Assembly (NCBI GenBank): GCA_021108335.1
Contig: JAIORC010000230.1
Span: 1-37,888, forward strand
Length of the DNA: 37,888 bases
From: Phycisphaerae bacterium
Lineage (GTDB): Bacteria > Planctomycetota > Phycisphaerae > SM23-33
Reading direction: 5' to 3'
Shown here: piece after piece, positions 6,453-15,072 of the stretch
How positions within the stretch are numbered: position 1 is the first letter of the stretch
Layout: each line of letters starts with the position of its first letter
The notes under the pieces: generated by a model
What the model was told of the DNA's origin: nothing
The model's database searches: none
The model's input: the letters and a program-made list of their open reading frames with translations, nothing else
Translations under genes and position numbers: made by a program

Positions 6453-8681
6453 CTACAAAAACAGGCTGCCGACCTGGTAGACTACTGTTGTTACCAGCCA
6501 GGCCAGGACTGTCAGGTAGCCGGCCTGGAAGAAGCCCCACTTCCACGATTGCGTTTCGCGGACGGTTACCGCGAAGGTGGCGACACAGGGCAGCGAGATC
6601 AGGCAGAACAGCATGATGCAGAAGCCCACCAGCGGCGAATAGGTTTTCTGTAGCTTCGTCTGCAATTCCACGGATTTTTCATCCACATCTTCGCCCATTG
6701 AATAGACGATGCCCATTTGCGATACGAAAACTTCTTTGGCTGCGAACGCGCCTATCAGGGCAGTGCCGATTTTCCAGTCGAAGCCCATTGTTTTGACAAC
6801 CGGCTCCATGAACTTGCCCACTCGCCCGGCGATGGTGTATTGCAGTTTTTCCGATTCCCGTTGGCCTACGATTTCCGCCAGTCGATCCGCTTCGTTTTGA
6901 GCAATCTGGGCAATTCGCTGCTTTGATTTCTCGGTAACCGCTGCCGGCGCGTCTGCCGGTGTGGCAGCCTCGATCGCGGCAACGTCTGCCGCAATCTCCA
7001 CTTGGACGACCTTGGCCAGTGCGTCGTAATCCTGGTCGAATTCGGTCTTCCGCGGGAAGGTGGCCAACGCCCAGAGAATAATCGACGCTACCAGGATAAT
7101 CGTGCCGGCTTTGCGGACATACATCCAGATTCGTTCCCACATGTGGAGGAACATGCCCTTGACGGTCGGCATGCGATACGGCGGCAGTTCCATCACGAAC
7201 GGGGCAGCCTCGCCGCGGAGAATCGTCGCGCGGAACAACCGGGCGACGATGACGGCTATCACAATACCGATAAAGTAGATGCCGCACATCATCGGAGTAC
7301 GGTACTCTGTGGGGAAGAAGGCCGCCAGGATCAACGTGTAAATCGGTATACGCGCGCCGCAGCTCATCAGCGGCAGAATCATTATAGTGGTCAGCCGGTC
7401 GCGCTTGCTTTCGAGCGTACGGGTAGCCATGATGCCCGGTACGGTACAGCCGAAGCCGATCAGCATCGGCACGAAACTTTTGCCGTGCAAGCCGATCTTG
7501 TGCATCACGCGGTCCATGATGAACGCCGCCCGGGCCATGTATCCGCTGTCTTCCAGAATGGCGATGCCCAGGAACATCAGTACGATCAGCGGAACAAACA
7601 TGAACACCGAGCCGACCCCGGTGATAATACCCTTAAGCACCAGGCTGCGCAGAAGGCTATCGCCTTCCCAATGGCTGCTGATGAAACCCACCAGGTCTTC
7701 GTTAATCAACTCGCCGAGCATCTCCGACAAAGGACCGCCTATCAGGAACGTCAATTGAAACACCAGGTACATCATGACGCCGAAAATCGGCAGGCCGAGG
7801 ATGGGGTGCGTCAGAACCTTGTCGATCTGGTCGCTGAGGTCGTGGCGGGCCTCGACGGTATGCGTAACGGCCTCGGTGCACGCACCGGAGATATACCCGT
7901 ACCGGCGGTCGGCGAGGATAATCTCGGTTGAGTCGCCGCAGATGCTTTCGATATGGCTGCGCAGCTTCAGGCCTCTGGCGAGGATTTCCTCGGCGTCATC
8001 GGGGCAGAGTTCCTTGATATGCTTGATGGTAACGTCGTCGTCTTCGAGCAGTTTCACGGCATACCAGCGAGGCCGGCGTGCGAGGGCGGATTTCCCGGCG
8101 ATGTAGGCTGTGAGTTCCTTAACGTGCGGCTCGACTTCGGTTCCGTAATTGGGCAGCCGCAGCCTTTCCATAGCCTCGGGATCGTTGGCAGTGGCGATGA
8201 CCGTTTCCAGCAGATCGTCAATGCCCTCGGACTCGGTGGCGACGGTGGGAACGACCGGCACGCCAAGCAGCGCCGAGAGTTTTTCCGCGTCGATGCGATA
8301 GCCGCGAGCCTTGGCGACGTCGCTCATGTTCAGGGCTATAACCACCGGCACGCCAAGTTCGAGCAACTGCATGCAGAGGTAGAGATTCCGCTCCAAATTG
8401 CTGGCGTCGGTTATGCCCACAACCACGTCCGGTTGCTCGTCGATGATGAAATTGCGGGCGACAACCTCGTCGATGCTGTGGGCCGTCAGGCTGTACGTGC
8501 CCGGTAAGTCCACGATGTGCAGTTCCGTGTCGTTGTGGGTAACGGTGCCTTCTATTTTTTCCACCGTAACGCCGGGATAATTGCCCACCTTCAGCCGCGA
8601 GCCGGTAATGGCGTTGAAAAGCGTCGTCTTGCCGCAGTTCGGGTTGCCCGCCAGGGCAATCGTGAGTGTTTTGTCTGACAT
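6453..8681 (-). CDS. feoB: Ferrous iron transport protein B
   Basis: Inner-membrane Fe(II) importer with an N-terminal GTPase. G1 is GNPNCGKT at residues 12-19, G3 is in VDLPGTYSL near 58, and G4 is NMSD near 118. The guanine-dissociation-inhibitor helices follow to about residue 270. The membrane part carries the expected Gate regions (LPIFGVMMYLVFQLTF; MLIGFGCTVPGIMATRTLES; LMSCGARIPIYTLI; GAFAAKEVFVSQMGIVYS). The length of 742 aa is normal. The ATG at 8681 has GAAGGA upstream. It is the last gene of the dtxR-feoA-feoB unit, 88 nt after feoA. No feoC-like gene follows. Confidence 0.97.
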   Translation of the reverse strand: MSDKTLTIALAGNPNCGKTTLFNAITGSRLKVGNYPGVTVEKIEGTVTHNDTELHIVDLPGTYSLTAHSIDEVVARNFIIDEQPDVVVGITDASNLERNLYLCMQLLELGVPVVIALNMSDVAKARGYRIDAEKLSALLGVPVVPTVATESEGIDDLLETVIATANDPEAMERLRLPNYGTEVEPHVKELTAYIAGKSALARRPRWYAVKLLEDDDVTIKHIKELCPDDAEEILARGLKLRSHIESICGDSTEIILADRRYGYISGACTEAVTHTVEARHDLSDQIDKVLTHPILGLPIFGVMMYLVFQLTFLIGGPLSEMLGELINEDLVGFISSHWEGDSLLRSLVLKGIITGVGSVFMFVPLIVLMFLGIAILEDSGYMARAAFIMDRVMHKIGLHGKSFVPMLIGFGCTVPGIMATRTLESKRDRLTTIMILPLMSCGARIPIYTLILAAFFPTEYRTPMMCGIYFIGIVIAVIVARLFRATILRGEAAPFVMELPPYRMPTVKGMFLHMWERIWMYVRKAGTIILVASIILWALATFPRKTEFDQDYDALAKVVQVEIAADVAAIEAATPADAPAAVTEKSKQRIAQIAQNEADRLAEIVGQRESEKLQYTIAGRVGKFMEPVVKTMGFDWKIGTALIGAFAAKEVFVSQMGIVYSMGEDVDEKSVELQTKLQKTYSPLVGFCIMLFCLISLPCVATFAVTVRETQSWKWGFFQAGYLTVLAWLVTTVVYQVGSLFL

Positions 8682-8769
8682 GTGCTGGTTCCTTCGTCGC
8701 AGTGGTGGATAGTGGATATAAGGGTTTGCGTCAGTTCTTGGTTGTCCGTGTGGAGATTAGAAGTTCCCA

Positions 8770-9027
8770 TTAATTTTTCGGGGTAACGAATACCCGGTGT
8801 ACCATGCCGCGTCCCAGTATCAGCCGCGAACCTTTGAGGCTGATCGTGCACGGGCCGGGATTATGATTGTTGATTACCGTAAATGTCGCTCCGGGCAGCA
8901 GGCCCATTTCCGCGAGGCGATGTTGCAGCCCTCTGCCACCGCGGATTTCCACCAGCCGAACGGTCTGGGCTTCGGCTACCTGCATAAGCGGCATTGCAGG
9001 GGCTTTATTTGTTTCGGGGGCAGTCAT
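8770..9027 (-). CDS. feoA: Ferrous iron transport protein A
   Basis: Small SH3-fold cytosolic protein of 85 aa that supports FeoB. Typical FeoA motifs are visible: VEIRGGRGLQHRLAEMGLLPG, then strands ending GSRLILGRGMVHRVFV. The ATG at 9027 is preceded by AAAGGAGATGTC, a strong ribosome binding site, so I rejected the longer tracked start at 9099. The start overlaps the stop of the upstream regulator as ATGA, indicating translational coupling. Its place before feoB supports the assignment. Confidence 0.95.
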   Translation of the reverse strand: MTAPETNKAPAMPLMQVAEAQTVRLVEIRGGRGLQHRLAEMGLLPGATFTVINNHNPGPCTISLKGSRLILGRGMVHRVFVTPKN

Positions 9028-9509
9028 GACATCTCCTTTTTCGGCGAGGCGGGTTCCGAGGCGTTTTCGGTGCCCTGCCGCGCAAAATCTTCTATCCATT
9101 TCCTTTTCGCCGGCGGCGCTTGCCGGATGTAGCGGGCCAGGTCGGTCATCCGCTGCAACACCATCTTATCAATGGCGTGTTCCATGCGGCAGGCGTTGGC
9201 TTCGGCGGTATCTTCCGGCAGGCCCAGTACTTCGGTGAGGAAATCCTGCAGGACGGCATGGCGGTGTTGAACCTCGGTGGCGAATTTTTTGCCTTGGGCG
9301 GTCAGTGAAATCGCCTTGTACGGGGCATAATTCACCAGATTTTTCCTGGCCAGCGTTTTCAGGGCGGCGGTAACAGCCGGCTTGCCGACGCCGAGATGCT
9401 CGGCAATATCGCGCACACGCGCCCGCCCGGCCTGGCCGATAAGGTTCAGGATCGTCTCGAGGTAATCCTCAAGCGAAGCAGTCAATTTTTTCTTCAACAC
9501 GGCTGTCAT
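9024..9509 (-). CDS. DtxR/MntR-family metal-dependent repressor
   Basis: DNA-binding regulator of 161 aa. The N-terminal winged helix (VRDIAEHLGVGKPAVTAALK) is followed by a metal-binding dimerisation domain. EDYLETI near the N-terminus keeps Asp and Glu at the MntR-type positions. ACRMEH carries a Cys where DtxR has its primary-site Cys, so the ligand set looks mixed. Iron is the likely co-repressor because feoA overlaps its stop codon, but this is inference. The start is uncertain: ATG 9509 fits the family, while a tracked TTG at 9545 sits directly after GGAGA, too close for a normal site. The Lys/Glu-rich C-terminal tail has no SH3 domain; FeoA supplies that fold as a separate protein. Confidence 0.9.
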   Translation of the reverse strand: MTAVLKKKLTASLEDYLETILNLIGQAGRARVRDIAEHLGVGKPAVTAALKTLARKNLVNYAPYKAISLTAQGKKFATEVQHRHAVLQDFLTEVLGLPEDTAEANACRMEHAIDKMVLQRMTDLARYIRQAPPAKRKWIEDFARQGTENASEPASPKKEMS

Positions 9510-9547
9510 AAACAATCTCGTAAAATCGCGGGTGAGAATACCCAATC

Positions 9548-9610
9548 TCCATATATAATACTACCAGAAAATGTTCATTTACGCAAACAAAATGTTTAGT
9601 CAGGTGAACA
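9548..9610 (-). promoter_or_regulatory. Candidate promoter and operator of the dtxR-feoAB unit
   Basis: Upstream of the regulator the minus strand carries TATTATATAT as a possible -10 region. Beyond it are a perfect inverted pair TGTTCA (9572-9577) and TGAACA (9605-9610), and inside these an imperfect palindrome TAAACA-TTT-TGTTTG. The AT-rich composition contrasts with the flanks. DtxR-family proteins commonly autoregulate, so this is a candidate operator. It does not match the classical DtxR/IdeR or MntR consensus closely. Confidence 0.35.
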
Positions 9611-9636
9611 ATGCCAGCCAGAACAAGTCATTTCAG

Positions 9637-9860
9637 CGCGGCGGCCTGGGAAGGCCGCCGCGCTAGGGTTAATAGTTTGGGTGACTAGAATTAATAGTTT
9701 GGGTGGCATGGCTTGCTTGCAAGCCATGTGTTTTTGCAGTCTCCCACGATATCGGGTGCCGTGGTGGGAGCGAAGCGACAGCCACGAAAGATAAACATAC
9801 AATGGTGGTTTTTTAGACATTAGACATTATAGTCATTAGTCATTTAGCCCCCCAGGGGGC
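9637..9860. repeat. Modular palindromes and TTAGACATT repeat upstream of mfd
   Basis: In order: 9638-9661, a GGCGGCC/GGCCGCC hairpin with TGGGAA loop. 9669-9703, two direct copies of TAATAGTTTGGGTG. 9701-9728 (+), head GGGTGG with CATGGCTT arms and core GCTTGC. 9746-9800 (+), CGATATCGGGTGCCGTGG with cargo GGGAGCGAAGCGACA and tail CCACGAAAGATA. 9811-9846, TTAGACATTAGACATTA and related heptamers. 9847-9860, GCCCCCCAGGGGGC just before the mfd ribosome binding site. The whole 375-nt gap is non-coding. Confidence 0.75.
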
Positions 9861-9885
9861 AAGCCTTCAGGGTTGAGAGGCGATC

Positions 9886-12800
9886 GTGTTTCAAAGGGTA
9901 TTGGACAGCGAGTTGCTTGGCGAGGCGGCGAGGCAGGTTTTGCCTGGTCGGTCGGTGCGGTTGACGGGCGTGTGGGGCTCGGCTGCGGCGATGGTTGCCG
10001 CTGCGCTGGGGCGCCTGCGTGATGCGCCGGTGTTGTTCGTCGCCAATCACCTCGACGACGCCGACACGGCTGCGGACGATATCGAGCTTTTCTCCGGGCG
10101 GGCTGTGCACCAGTTCCCCGCGTGGGAGGCGCAACTGGCGACCGACCACGTAAGCGAGGAGGTTACCGGCGAGCGGCTGCGGCTGCTGAATCTGCTGGCG
10201 CACCGGCAGGACGGCGACGAACCGGTGGAATTTATCGTCGCCCCGGTAATGGCGCTGCTGCAACCCGTACCGACCCCGCAAGCCCTGGCCGAGGGGCGAC
10301 TTACGCTTTACCGCAACGCGGAAATGGACCTCGAAGACCTGGCCGAATGGTTGGTGGACGGCGGATACGAACACGTCGAGCAGGTGGACGCGACCGGCCA
10401 ATTCGCTCACCGCGGCGGAATTGTGGATATCTTTCCGCCGGGGCAGAATTTCGCGATTCGCGCGGAATTTTTCGGCGATACGCTTACGAGCCTGCGCCGG
10501 TTCGACCTCGACACGCAGCGCAGCACGGATAGCATCGACTCAGCCGACATCGTGGCGATGACGGTCAGCCGGTCGATGGACGTCGATAACGCCAAGGCCG
10601 AGAAGGTTACCGACCTGCTTGCCTATTTGCCGGCTGACACCATTATCTGCATGCTCGAGCCGCACGAGCTGCGCGACCTGGCTGATACGCTCTACGACCG
10701 AATCCGCGACGACCTCGCCGAGGACAGCTCGCCGGTAGCCCTGCGCGAAGTGGGCGGGCTATTCGCGGCGATGGAGCGATTCGCCCGCGTGGAGATGTTT
10801 TTATTCTCCGGCAAATCGAACAGTAAAGCCGTGCCCCTGGGCGTCCGGTCGCTGGAGCGGTTGGCGATAAATACCGCCGAGGCGCTGGACGAGCTGGACG
10901 ACCTCGCCGGCGAAGCCGACGTGTGGGTCTATTGCGAAAACACCGCCCAGCACGAGCGATTCGGCGAGTTGATTGCCGAGCGGTATCCGAAGCTCCACTC
11001 GCGGGCGACGCTGGCTGACGGGCGCGTGGGTTGCGGGTTCTACTGGCCGGCGCTGAAGCTGGTAATTGTCGGCCATCACGAGATTTATCATCGTTACGCC
11101 AAGGTGCGACGGCTGAGGCGGGTGCGGGCGGGCAGACCGATACAGTCGATGGTGGACCTGGCTGAGGGCGATTACGTTGTGCACGTGGGGCACGGCATTG
11201 CGAAATTTGACGGCCTGCGAAAGCTGGATCGCGATGGCCGCAACGAAGAATATCTCCGGCTGATGTTCGCCGAGGGAGCCGTGCTGCATGTGCCGGCCAG
11301 CCAGGTTAACCTTGTGCAGAAGTACATCGGCTCAAGGGGCAGAAGGCCCAGCCTCAGCAGGCTTGGCGGGGGGCACTGGGCGCGGGCCAAGCAGCGGGTT
11401 TCCGAAGCAGTCCAAGACCTCGCCGCCGAGATGCTCCGCATACAGGCGATCCGCCAGGCGACGCCGGGGGTGGAATATCCCCGACGGACAGATTTGCAGC
11501 GGCAGTTCGCCGTGGAGTTTGAATATACCGAGACGGAGGATCAGCTCGCAGCCATCGGGCAGATAGATTCGGACATGGCCCAGGCCCAGCCGATGGATCG
11601 GCTGATCTGCGGCGACGTGGGATTCGGCAAGACGGAGGTAGCGATGCGGGCGGCGATGAAGATCGTCGAAGCCGGCCAACAGGTCGCAGTACTCGTACCG
11701 ACGACGGTATTGGCCGACCAGCACTACCGCACGTTCAGCCAGCGGTTCGCGGATTTCCCCGTGTCGGTGGAGATGATAAGCAGGTTCCGCACGCCGAAAG
11801 AGGCTGCGGGAATTCTCAAGCGGTTAGCCTTGGGGCAGGTGGATATTCTCATCGGCACGCACCGGCTGTTGAGCAAAGACGTGAAATTTCCTGACCTCGG
11901 AATGGTGGTAATCGACGAGGAGCAGCGTTTCGGCGTCGCCGCCAAGGAGCATCTCAAGTCGCTGCGAGCGACGGTTGACGTGTTGACGCTGACGGCGACG
12001 CCGATTCCGCGTACGCTGCACATGTCGCTGCTCGGCCTGCGGGACATATCCAGCCTCGCCACCCCGCCGATGGATCGTCGGGCCATTCACACGGAGGTCT
12101 GCCCGAAAGACGACAGCCTTGTCCGCACGGCGATTCTGCGGGAATTGAATCGCGACGGGCAGGTGTTTTTCGTGCATAATCGCGTGCATGACATCGACTC
12201 CGTCGCCGGTCTGGTGCAGCAACTCGTGCCGGATGCGCGTATCGGCGTCGGCCACGGGCAGATGCCCGAACATGGCCTGGAGCGAGTGATGCTGAAGTTC
12301 ATCCGCGGCGAAATCGACGTGCTTATCTGCACCACGATTATCGAAAGCGGGCTGGACATCCCCACCGCCAACACGATGATTATTCACGATTGCGACCGAT
12401 TCGGCCTTTCGGAGCTGCACCAGCTTCGCGGGCGGGTCGGCCGATACAAGCACCGGGCGTATTGCTATCTGCTGCTGCCGGATCGTCGGGCGGTTTCGCC
12501 GGTGGCAGCCAGGCGGCTCAAGGCGATAGAAGATTTTTCCGACCTTGGGGCGGGTTTTCAGATCGCCATGCGAGACCTGGAAATTCGCGGGGCGGGCAAC
12601 ATTCTCGGCCCGGCCCAGAGCGGGCACATCGCGACTGTCGGCTACGAGTTGTATTGCCAGTTGCTGGAGCAGTCGGTCAAGGTCTTACAGGGCGAGGCTC
12701 CGCCGCCGCAGATCGAAACGCATATCGATCTGGGCATCGACGCGTACATTCCGCGGTCGTATATTCCGTCTTCCCGGCAGCGGCTTGAGGTGTATCGCCG

Positions 12801-13146
12801 GATGGTGCATTGTGGCTCGATAGCCGAGCTGGAACAGGTGCGGGCCGACCTTGGAGACGCGTTCGGAGCGCTGCCGCCGAAACTCGAGACGCTGCTGGAC
12901 GTCGCGGAGTTACGGGTTCTGGCGGCTGGGGTGGGTATTAAAAGTATCGTACTGATGGAACCGGACGTGATTTTCCGCGTCCAAGACTATCGGCTGGCAC
13001 AGAATATTTTTCGCGATGCCGCCGGAAGCGTCCGCCTGCCGGACAAAAAAACCGTCTATTGGCGGCCTGGCGGGGCGTACCTGGAAATGCCCACATTGCT
13101 GAGAGTTCTGCTTCGACGGTTGAGGCAGGGGCAAAAAAGTGTATAA
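9886..13146 (+). CDS. mfd: Transcription-repair coupling factor
   Basis: ATP-driven translocase that removes stalled RNA polymerase from damaged DNA and recruits UvrA. Domains in order: UvrB-like N-terminal module (about 1-330), RNA polymerase interaction domain of CarD type (YVVHVGHGIAKFDGL near 427), and helicase domain 1 with Walker A GDVGFGKTE near 575 and DEEQ near 677. Helicase domain 2 follows with QLRGRVGRYKHRAYCYLL, then the TRCF C-terminal domain (about 945-1086). The 1086 aa are close to the usual 1100-1150. The start is GTG at 9886 with GAGAGG just upstream. It appears monocistronic, with a 104-nt gap before the parvulin gene. Confidence 0.97.
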   Translation: MFQRVLDSELLGEAARQVLPGRSVRLTGVWGSAAAMVAAALGRLRDAPVLFVANHLDDADTAADDIELFSGRAVHQFPAWEAQLATDHVSEEVTGERLRLLNLLAHRQDGDEPVEFIVAPVMALLQPVPTPQALAEGRLTLYRNAEMDLEDLAEWLVDGGYEHVEQVDATGQFAHRGGIVDIFPPGQNFAIRAEFFGDTLTSLRRFDLDTQRSTDSIDSADIVAMTVSRSMDVDNAKAEKVTDLLAYLPADTIICMLEPHELRDLADTLYDRIRDDLAEDSSPVALREVGGLFAAMERFARVEMFLFSGKSNSKAVPLGVRSLERLAINTAEALDELDDLAGEADVWVYCENTAQHERFGELIAERYPKLHSRATLADGRVGCGFYWPALKLVIVGHHEIYHRYAKVRRLRRVRAGRPIQSMVDLAEGDYVVHVGHGIAKFDGLRKLDRDGRNEEYLRLMFAEGAVLHVPASQVNLVQKYIGSRGRRPSLSRLGGGHWARAKQRVSEAVQDLAAEMLRIQAIRQATPGVEYPRRTDLQRQFAVEFEYTETEDQLAAIGQIDSDMAQAQPMDRLICGDVGFGKTEVAMRAAMKIVEAGQQVAVLVPTTVLADQHYRTFSQRFADFPVSVEMISRFRTPKEAAGILKRLALGQVDILIGTHRLLSKDVKFPDLGMVVIDEEQRFGVAAKEHLKSLRATVDVLTLTATPIPRTLHMSLLGLRDISSLATPPMDRRAIHTEVCPKDDSLVRTAILRELNRDGQVFFVHNRVHDIDSVAGLVQQLVPDARIGVGHGQMPEHGLERVMLKFIRGEIDVLICTTIIESGLDIPTANTMIIHDCDRFGLSELHQLRGRVGRYKHRAYCYLLLPDRRAVSPVAARRLKAIEDFSDLGAGFQIAMRDLEIRGAGNILGPAQSGHIATVGYELYCQLLEQSVKVLQGEAPPPQIETHIDLGIDAYIPRSYIPSSRQRLEVYRRMVHCGSIAELEQVRADLGDAFGALPPKLETLLDVAELRVLAAGVGIKSIVLMEPDVIFRVQDYRLAQNIFRDAAGSVRLPDKKTVYWRPGGAYLEMPTLLRVLLRRLRQGQKSV

Positions 13147-13250
13147 TAATTCGGCCAGGTATAAGTGGTTCTTGTAAGGTTTGCCGCGAGAGGAAATTTC
13201 GCGGGGCATGTGGTTTGCCGAACCAACCGGGAATCGCACAGAGGTTGATT

Positions 13251-14972
13251 ATGCGCGCGAATCGAATTTTTTTAATATTTTTAATGTCTTTGATGCTGCC
13301 GGCAGCTATTTCGACAGTAGGCTGTGGCGACGCCAAACGCCCCAAGTGGTTCGGGCGGGAGCGAAACGTGCCGGTCGTCGCACCGGTGGAAACTGCCGAA
13401 CAGCCCCAGCCGGCTCCGGAGAAGAAGAACACCCCGAAGTCCCTCGAACCGAAAGAGAAACAATCCAATACCGCACCCCGCCGGATTTCCAAGACCGATC
13501 CGAAAATCCTGGCGATGGCCGAGGCCAAGCGGAACAGACAGGTTGTTTCTCTTACCTCGAGAAGGCCCGCCCACGGTAAGTCCGGTGCGAGGGCGGCGGG
13601 TTCCACGCCCAGACCTCTCAGCGAGCATGTTGGTATGCAGGACGATCTGCCCGGCGATGACGAACGGCCTCAGCCGAAACTCGAACCCCTGCCGGAACTT
13701 GACCCGCTGATCGATCTTGGCGAAGGCGGCCCCGGCCCCAGCGGCATCCAGCAGGATAATATGGATGACGCCATTGGCCGCACCGCCCCGGCTACCGATA
13801 CCGTTCTGGACCCCGAACCGAACGTCGCCCCCGACGCCGACCGGAAAACGCCCTGGGACAAGAAAGCCCTTAAGCTGGCCGATCAAAACCTCGCCAAAAT
13901 CGACGCGGGCGACCGCGAGGCGAAATTCAAACCCATGCCCAAGGCCAGGGCGATTGTGATGAATCGCGAGGTGATCGTCGCCGGCGCGACGCTGCAGGTC
14001 AACGACCAGTACATCACCGTCGACGATATCCTCGACGGGCTGCACCACGTATTGATCGAAATTCCGCCTCACGTCAAGGGCGATGCGTTCCAGATGCAGG
14101 TAGCCAAAATTCTCGACCAGGAAATCGCATATGAAATCCAGCAGACACTGGTCTATTCCGAGGCGAAGAAATACCTGGAAGAGGAACCCAAAAAACAGAT
14201 CGACGTGGAGATGGAGGAAACCCTTCGCGACATGATCGCCAAAGTCGGCGGCAGCAAGGAAAAGCTCCGCCAGAAGTGCATTCGGGAAGGCTCAACGCTG
14301 GAAGGCATGCTCCAGACGCAGCGGCGAAGCCTGACGGTACGGATGTACATGCGGATCAAGCTCATGCCGGCGATTATCATTAACCGCCGGATGCTCTGGG
14401 ATTATTACCGCAAGAACCCCAAGGAATTCCGCACCGACAAAAAGGTGCAGATGCAGATTATCGCAGCCCCGTTCAAGAAATTCCTGGCCGAGAAGAAAGA
14501 CGACCGCCGCCCCCCGACAGCCGAGGAACTGGCGGCTGCGAAATCCCAGGCTCATAAAATGATTGCCGATTCCCTGCGGCAACTCAAGAACGGGGCGAAG
14601 TTTACCGATGTCGCCAGGCGAGGCCGGGGCATTCGTCGCAGCAAGGGCGGAACCTGGCCGATGATGACCGTGGGCAACTTCCGCGAAGCAAAGGTCGAGC
14701 AGCAGGCGTTCAAACTCGCACAGGGCAAATACAGCGGGATTATCGAGGGCGAATTGGGATATTATATCGTCAAGGCAAAGGCGGTACTGCCGGGCAAAGT
14801 CGTCTCGTTCGAGCAGGCCCAGCCGGATATCGCCGACAAACTCAAGCGGAAGCAATTCGGGAAACTCCGGACGGAATACATGATAAAAGTCTACGATAAA
14901 GCAACCATCACCAGGTCGTTGGACTTCATCAAATTAGCCGTAGAACGAGCGGAACAGAAATACCGCCCGTAG
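13251..14972 (+). CDS. Lipoprotein peptidyl-prolyl isomerase of parvulin (SurA/PrsA) type
   Basis: A 573-residue exported protein. The signal peptide ends in a lipobox-like STVGC, so it is probably a lipoprotein; lgt lies elsewhere in this window. Residues about 30-230 are Pro-, Asp- and Lys-rich and low-complexity, likely a disordered periplasmic tether. Residues about 240-385 are helical (SurA_N-like chaperone part). A parvulin domain covers about 397-513, with QLKNGAKFTDVARR, SKGGTWPMM and EGELGYYIVKA. It likely assists folding of outer-membrane or periplasmic proteins. ATG 13251 follows GAGGTTGATT; the tracked start at 13059 lies inside mfd in another frame and was rejected. Confidence 0.88.
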   Translation: MRANRIFLIFLMSLMLPAAISTVGCGDAKRPKWFGRERNVPVVAPVETAEQPQPAPEKKNTPKSLEPKEKQSNTAPRRISKTDPKILAMAEAKRNRQVVSLTSRRPAHGKSGARAAGSTPRPLSEHVGMQDDLPGDDERPQPKLEPLPELDPLIDLGEGGPGPSGIQQDNMDDAIGRTAPATDTVLDPEPNVAPDADRKTPWDKKALKLADQNLAKIDAGDREAKFKPMPKARAIVMNREVIVAGATLQVNDQYITVDDILDGLHHVLIEIPPHVKGDAFQMQVAKILDQEIAYEIQQTLVYSEAKKYLEEEPKKQIDVEMEETLRDMIAKVGGSKEKLRQKCIREGSTLEGMLQTQRRSLTVRMYMRIKLMPAIIINRRMLWDYYRKNPKEFRTDKKVQMQIIAAPFKKFLAEKKDDRRPPTAEELAAAKSQAHKMIADSLRQLKNGAKFTDVARRGRGIRRSKGGTWPMMTVGNFREAKVEQQAFKLAQGKYSGIIEGELGYYIVKAKAVLPGKVVSFEQAQPDIADKLKRKQFGKLRTEYMIKVYDKATITRSLDFIKLAVERAEQKYRP

Positions 14973-15072
14973 CGGCGAACCGCGAAGCAATACACCCCAA
15001 ACACCCCCAACGGGAAAGTATACGGAAAATTTTGCCGGGCGATGGGGGCTGGCATTGATCAGGAGTTGAAAT

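Noticed and set aside
7002-7931. 309-aa plus-strand ORF
   Set aside because: Antisense shadow of feoB with His/Gln/Arg-rich composition and no start signal.
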